Shown here: positions 62,696 to 64,000 of the stretch, piece after piece
Layout: each line of letters starts with the position of its first letter
Numbering within the stretch: position 1 is the first letter of the stretch
Assembly: GCA_902795275.1 (NCBI GenBank)
Contig: CADBKQ010000001.1
Span: 62,001 to 126,000, forward strand
DNA: 64,000 nt
Direction: 5' to 3'
Origin: an uncultured Eubacteriales bacterium
Lineage (GTDB): Bacteria; Bacillota; Clostridia; Christensenellales; Aristaeellaceae
Translations under genes and position numbers: made by a program
Notes under the pieces: model-generated
The model's database searches: none
Seen by the model: only the letters and a program-made list of their open reading frames with translations
Told to the model about the DNA's origin: nothing

Positions 62696-64000
62696 ATGGC
62701 ACAGCCGCCCATCATACGAAGAACGGAAAAACTGCGGGAAGTGATGGCGCTTCTGAAAGACCGAAGGATCGTGTATCTTTCCGCATTCTTCTACAGCGGT
62801 AAAACGGTATTGCTGGATCAGCTCTGCGATGCCTGGGAGGGGAGCGTTCTTCGCTTCAATTCCGCGGGCGGCGATTGGGAGGCTTTTCGGAACCGCGTAT
62901 CAGAGGAGAAGGAAGCCCTGATCGTGATCGACAGCATAGACAGCCCTTCCGCCGCCATGGAAGCGGAGCTGGCGGGGCTGCTGGCGGGACTGTCTGGAAA
63001 GCAGTACGCCATCCTGGCAGGCCGGGGGCAGATGCCGTCGGTGCTGCACAGCCTGTATTCTGCCGGTGTCGTTGCCAAGCTGGACAAAGCGTTTATGATG
63101 TTTGACGAGGAGGAGATCATTCAGCTCTTCCTGGAGTACGGCATCGAGCTTTTGCCTTCGGATGTTCACCTGATTCTTGAATCGCTTTGGGGATGGGCGT
63201 TCGGGCTGCACATTCTGGCCCAGCAGTGGCTGAAGCATGGCGAGGCTCCCTTGCGCGCCCTGATCGACGAAACAAGGGCGGACATCAAACGCATTCTGCT
63301 GTCGGATGTGGTTCTGGCTTTCCCCGAGCAGGAACGGCAGCTGATGTACAACCTGTCTCCCTTTGAGAGCTTCTCCGAGGAGATGGCGCGGATTGTGACC
63401 GGAAGGAACGACGCGCCGCGCATGATGGAAGCGATTGCCCGGAAATCCTATATGATGATGCGCAGCGGTGAAAATGAATACGCTTTTCTTCCCATCGTCC
63501 GTCAGGCGCTTTTTGCCGAGATGCGCAACCTGTACTCCCAGGACTACATCAACGGCCAATATAAGCGCGCCGCGCTGTACTATGAACTGCAAAACCAGGT
63601 TCCCAAGGCGATTTCGTATTACAAGCAGCTCGGCGACGTGGAAAAGATCCGGGAACTGCTGATCCGGGACACCTTCAACCGGCCCGCGGACGGCGATTAC
63701 GTGGATCTTCGGGAAGGCTACGCATTGCTGGGAGAAGAAACGATTCTCGCTTACCCCGAGCTGATGAAGGGAAAATGCGAGATCGAGTGCCTCCAGGGGC
63801 ATGCCGAGGAAAGCGACAGGTGGTACGCGGCGCTCGAACAGTTTATCCGCCGGACGCCCGCCCGGGACGCCCGCCGCCAGACAGCGGAAGAAGCCAAGGC
63901 TTATCTGGATATCTGCCTTTCCCAGCGCGGCACCCGCAACACCCTGAAAAGGCTGCTTGCGGTGGCCAAGACGCCGGCCTTGAGACAGTCGTCCGCCTGG
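62696..64000 (+). CDS. MalT/LuxR-type STAND ATPase transcriptional regulator (3' end beyond window)
   Basis: 435 codons, open to the window end. CAAGGAGAAAACGAA precedes the ATG. The N-terminus (PPIIRRTEKLREVMALLKDR) is followed by a P-loop YLSAFFYSGKTVLLDQLCDA (the usual form in MalT is AGYGKTTL; here FYSGKTVLL keeps GKT) and a Walker B strand ALIVIDSIDS. Then come the winged-helix and helical regions of the NTPase (IIQLFLEYGIELLPSDVHLI, ALYYELQNQVPKAISYYKQLG), leading to TPR-like repeats. This is the first half of the MalT/LAL family of ATP-dependent activators, whose C-terminal LuxR HTH would lie past the edge. Inducer unknown. Confidence 0.85.
   Translation, partial: MAQPPIIRRTEKLREVMALLKDRRIVYLSAFFYSGKTVLLDQLCDAWEGSVLRFNSAGGDWEAFRNRVSEEKEALIVIDSIDSPSAAMEAELAGLLAGLSGKQYAILAGRGQMPSVLHSLYSAGVVAKLDKAFMMFDEEEIIQLFLEYGIELLPSDVHLILESLWGWAFGLHILAQQWLKHGEAPLRALIDETRADIKRILLSDVVLAFPEQERQLMYNLSPFESFSEEMARIVTGRNDAPRMMEAIARKSYMMMRSGENEYAFLPIVRQALFAEMRNLYSQDYINGQYKRAALYYELQNQVPKAISYYKQLGDVEKIRELLIRDTFNRPADGDYVDLREGYALLGEETILAYPELMKGKCEIECLQGHAEESDRWYAALEQFIRRTPARDARRQTAEEAKAYLDICLSQRGTRNTLKRLLAVAKTPALRQSSAW

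Noticed and set aside
1..64000. Prophage, integrase, insertion sequence, toxin-antitoxin or defence island
   Set aside because: I looked for transposase, integrase, restriction and toxin motifs in all plausible frames and found none.

Overview
The window reads as the chromosome of a Gram-positive, probably anaerobic and spore-forming member of the Bacillota, class Clostridia. The evidence is an ispH-S1 (rpsA) gene fusion, a central glycolytic regulator (cggR), a CBS/DRTGG-containing Mn-dependent pyrophosphatase, ECF-type vitamin S components (bioY, folT), a YnzC/DUF896 gene, a gin (csfB)-like anti-sigma-G gene behind a sigma-F-type promoter, and an LPXTG-like wall anchor. The DNA is moderately GC-rich. 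A gut or rumen lineage such as Christensenellales is possible, but that is inference. No phage, insertion sequence, CRISPR array or rRNA operon was found.

Layout. 1-9800: a partial degenerate GGDEF membrane protein, then a co-oriented surface-polysaccharide cluster (Wzy-like polymerase, membrane metallophosphoesterase, small membrane protein, acyltransferase, two GT2 enzymes, Wzx flippase, TagB/F-like glycerophosphotransferase). Its last 2 kb is visibly more AT-rich. 9840-15000: leftward genes for a lamin-tail surface protein (frame-disrupted), two Cthe_2159-type beta-helix proteins and a nagZ-amiE-like pair. 15260-18045: a DeoR regulator, anmK and two small genes. Together with nagZ-amiE these form a peptidoglycan-recycling neighbourhood. 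18060-25850: ridA, metA, a GH3 beta-glucosidase, a small zinc-ribbon gene, and nrfA with its haem-ligation genes resB-ccsA. 26080-34060: pyrophosphatase, mnmE, yccF-pspC, glgP, and a detached rplJ-rplL operon with an L10 leader. 34400-37950: a broken gene for a large secreted, LPXTG-anchored protein with a caspase/CHAT-like domain. 38200-46000: SH3 protein, unknown secreted protein, tRNA-Leu, gin, solute-binding-like protein, DUF308 protein, tetR-bioY, MATE exporter, stand-alone winged helix and nth. 46050-49980: folT under a THF riboswitch, a P-type ATPase and a small secreted protein. 50040-53450: cggR-pgk-tpiA without gapA. 53500-57480: Nudix, PIG-L deacetylase, ispH-rpsA. 57670-64000: M1-like peptidase, a tightly coupled operon (GT2-GtrA, phosphodiester glycosidase, Lgt-like, YnzC), and the start of a MalT/LuxR-like regulator.

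The most unusual non-coding signal is a set of intergenic elements made of 7-bp tandem units arranged as inverted arms around a 35-70 nt spacer. There are at least three sequence families (AGGGAWT, AGAGTWC, AGAACTW), and all units start with AG. Several short features missed by simple ORF calling were recovered: gin, the zinc-ribbon gene, the tRNA, the riboswitch, the L10 leader, many sigma-A-type promoters and the open-ended regulator at the right edge.
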